Assembly: GCA_017964865.1 (NCBI GenBank)
Contig: JAGCRE010000016.1
Span: 1-7,118, forward strand
DNA length: 7,118 nt
Direction: 5' to 3'
DNA from: Alphaproteobacteria bacterium
GTDB lineage: Bacteria > Pseudomonadota > Alphaproteobacteria > Rs-D84
The notes below the pieces were generated by a model. The model did no database searches and had not been told where the DNA came from. It saw only the letters and a list, made by a program, of their open reading frames with translations. This document shows positions 6,216 through 7,118 of the stretch, piece by piece. A program made the position numbers and the translations under genes. Every line of letters begins with the position of its first letter. Position 1 is the stretch's first letter.

Positions 6216-7076
6216 TTAACGCTGTAAATCTTTATTAATAGTCCAACCATTACCAACAAACCATAAACTGTCTGTTATGGACTTTGATGCCTCGCCCGGT
6301 TTAAAATCAAAGTCACCCCGACCACGAATTTTTGGTGACATTTCCATTTTTGCTTCTAGAACCTCGTGATACAAATAAGAAATGCTGTCCAGATCATATT
6401 GTTTCCAATGGCCCATTGGAACCAAATATATTTTTTTGGTGATTGTATCATCGATAAATGTGGTCAAAAGATTTCTGTCAAGATTGTTGGATGCGTTACG
6501 GAATACAAACAGAATATCTACATCGTGTTTAGTGGGGTCTGGTTGTGTTGGTTGGTTTATGGTCCAACCGTTTTCAATATACCACAAACTGTCCGTTTGG
6601 GACTTTGATGCTTCGCCTGGCAAAAAATTAAAATTGCCACGTCCACGTAGTTTCGGTGATTTATCCATTATTGGTTTCAAGAATTTTTTATGCATAAATT
6701 TGATGTTGCTGATTGCTAAATCATCCCATGTCCCCAATGGGTGCAAATATATTGTTCGAATGGTCGTGTCATTGATGCACGTGTCCAAGATTGCAGAGTT
6801 CAAAGCATCTGACGATGACGAACTGTGAAAAAATATTTCAACATCACGACGGGTGTCCACCGGTTGGACAATGGTGTCGACTGGGGCGATTGTATCGGTT
6901 GGAATGACAGTTGTATCTGCTGGGGCAACAGAATCAGTTGGGTTGTTTCCACGTTTTTTATCAGAATCGTTTTGTTCGATTTTCATCGGTTCGCTGTCGG
7001 GACCACAAGATGTGGGCAGCATCGTTAGTGTTGCAATTCCCGCCATTGGAATCAACCGTTTGATATTATAAAACAT
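6216..7076 (-). CDS. Putative lipoprotein with two copies of an unrecognised domain
   Basis: A 286-residue protein, not recognised. The N-terminal signal (K6, R7, then a hydrophobic stretch) ends at TMLPTSC, with Cys24 as likely lipidation site and Pro at -3, as in its paralogue; +2 is Gly. Residues 25-76 are a charged and Pro-Asp-Thr-rich tether with four PxDT units at 52-75. Two tandem domains follow, residues 77-174 and 183-281. Each has DVEI or DVDI, then IYLxPxGxW, RGRG(D/N)F(D/N)F, GEASK, and DSLW(Y/F)(V/I)xNGWTIN. The joint is short (QPTQPDPT, 175-182). The protein ends in QR like the 154-aa paralogue. It is the first visible gene of the three-gene unit. ATG 7076 has no ribosome site at proper distance; the good site serves ATG 7094, which is in frame but meets TAA after four codons. 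Translation may reinitiate at 7076. Function is unknown; envelope location is inferred. Confidence 0.75.
   Translation of the reverse strand: MFYNIKRLIPMAGIATLTMLPTSCGPDSEPMKIEQNDSDKKRGNNPTDSVAPADTTVIPTDTIAPVDTIVQPVDTRRDVEIFFHSSSSSDALNSAILDTCINDTTIRTIYLHPLGTWDDLAISNIKFMHKKFLKPIMDKSPKLRGRGNFNFLPGEASKSQTDSLWYIENGWTINQPTQPDPTKHDVDILFVFRNASNNLDRNLLTTFIDDTITKKIYLVPMGHWKQYDLDSISYLYHEVLEAKMEMSPKIRGRGDFDFKPGEASKSITDSLWFVGNGWTINKDLQR
6234..6530 (-). repeat. Unrecognised domain, copy 2 (in 286-aa protein)
   Basis: Residues 183-281 of the 286-aa protein. It starts KHDVDILF and contains KIYLVPMGHW, KIRGRGDFDF, PGEASK and DSLWFVGNGWTIN. It follows copy 1 after a linker of about eight residues. Confidence 0.8.
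6555..6848 (-). repeat. Unrecognised domain, copy 1 (in 286-aa protein)
   Basis: Residues 77-174 of the 286-aa protein. It starts RRDVEIFF and contains TIYLHPLGTW, KLRGRGNFNF, PGEASK and DSLWYIENGWTIN. The similarity to copy 2 is visible in the DNA too, in the segments about 6562-6670 and 6240-6348, so the duplication is not very ancient. Confidence 0.8.
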
Positions 7077-7079
7077 TTT

Positions 7080-7094
7080 TTATCGAATTTTCAT
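7080..7094 (-). other. Four-codon leader or relic start (MKIR, stop) of the 286-aa gene
   Basis: ATG 7094, three further codons and TAA (7082-7080), in the same frame as ATG 7076 with one codon between. The paralogue begins MKFYKQIFYNIR, and here the frame reads MKIR-stop-KMFYNIK. This is therefore the homologous start with a stop at codon 5. A good ribosome site precedes it. Confidence 0.6.
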
Positions 7095-7109
7095 TTCCTT
7101 GTTTCCTTC
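7095..7109 (-). promoter_or_regulatory. Ribosome binding site for the leader start at 7094
   Basis: The minus strand reads GAAGGAAACAAGGAA here. The AAGGA core at 7104-7108 is nine bases before ATG 7094, and about 27 bases before ATG 7076, too far for the latter. The remaining bases to the window end (7110-7118) show no recognisable promoter. Confidence 0.55.
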
Positions 7110-7118
7110 GGGTTTCTA

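Overview
The window most likely comes from an alphaproteobacterium, probably an uncultured host- or gut-associated lineage with a compact genome. This is inference, from the alphaproteobacterial flavour of DNA polymerase I around motif A (RLLADVANV), very tight gene spacing, a moderately low GC impression, and a cysteine-rich secreted protein ending in an InlB B-repeat-like segment. No rRNA, tRNA, IS element or CRISPR array was seen.

Layout: positions 1-2215 (minus) hold the first 738 codons of DNA polymerase I (polA), cut by the window edge just after motif A. Immediately upstream of it, 14 bp away and in the same direction, is a small outer-membrane beta-barrel protein (2230-2793, minus). 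A 47-bp divergent intergenic region separates this from pth (2841-3365, plus), encoding peptidyl-tRNA hydrolase. In this copy pth is interrupted by an in-frame TAA at codon 19, where the family has a conserved tyrosine. The pth stop codon overlaps by 3 bp the stop of a convergent gene.

Positions 3362-7076 (minus) form an apparent three-gene transcription unit, read right to left. It holds a 286-aa putative lipoprotein with two copies of a domain I do not recognise, a 154-aa paralogue with one copy, and, 4 bp further on, a 786-aa secreted protein with 53 cysteines in modular arrays. This looks like a cell-envelope or surface operon of unknown function, and it is the most likely place for something undescribed. 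The 286-aa gene also carries a frame-conserved TAA at codon 5 of its ancestral start, so translation probably reinitiates at an ATG two codons later.

The window therefore has two in-frame TAA codons in otherwise preserved frames. All five complete genes also end in TAA at sensible places, so a general reassignment of UAA is unlikely.
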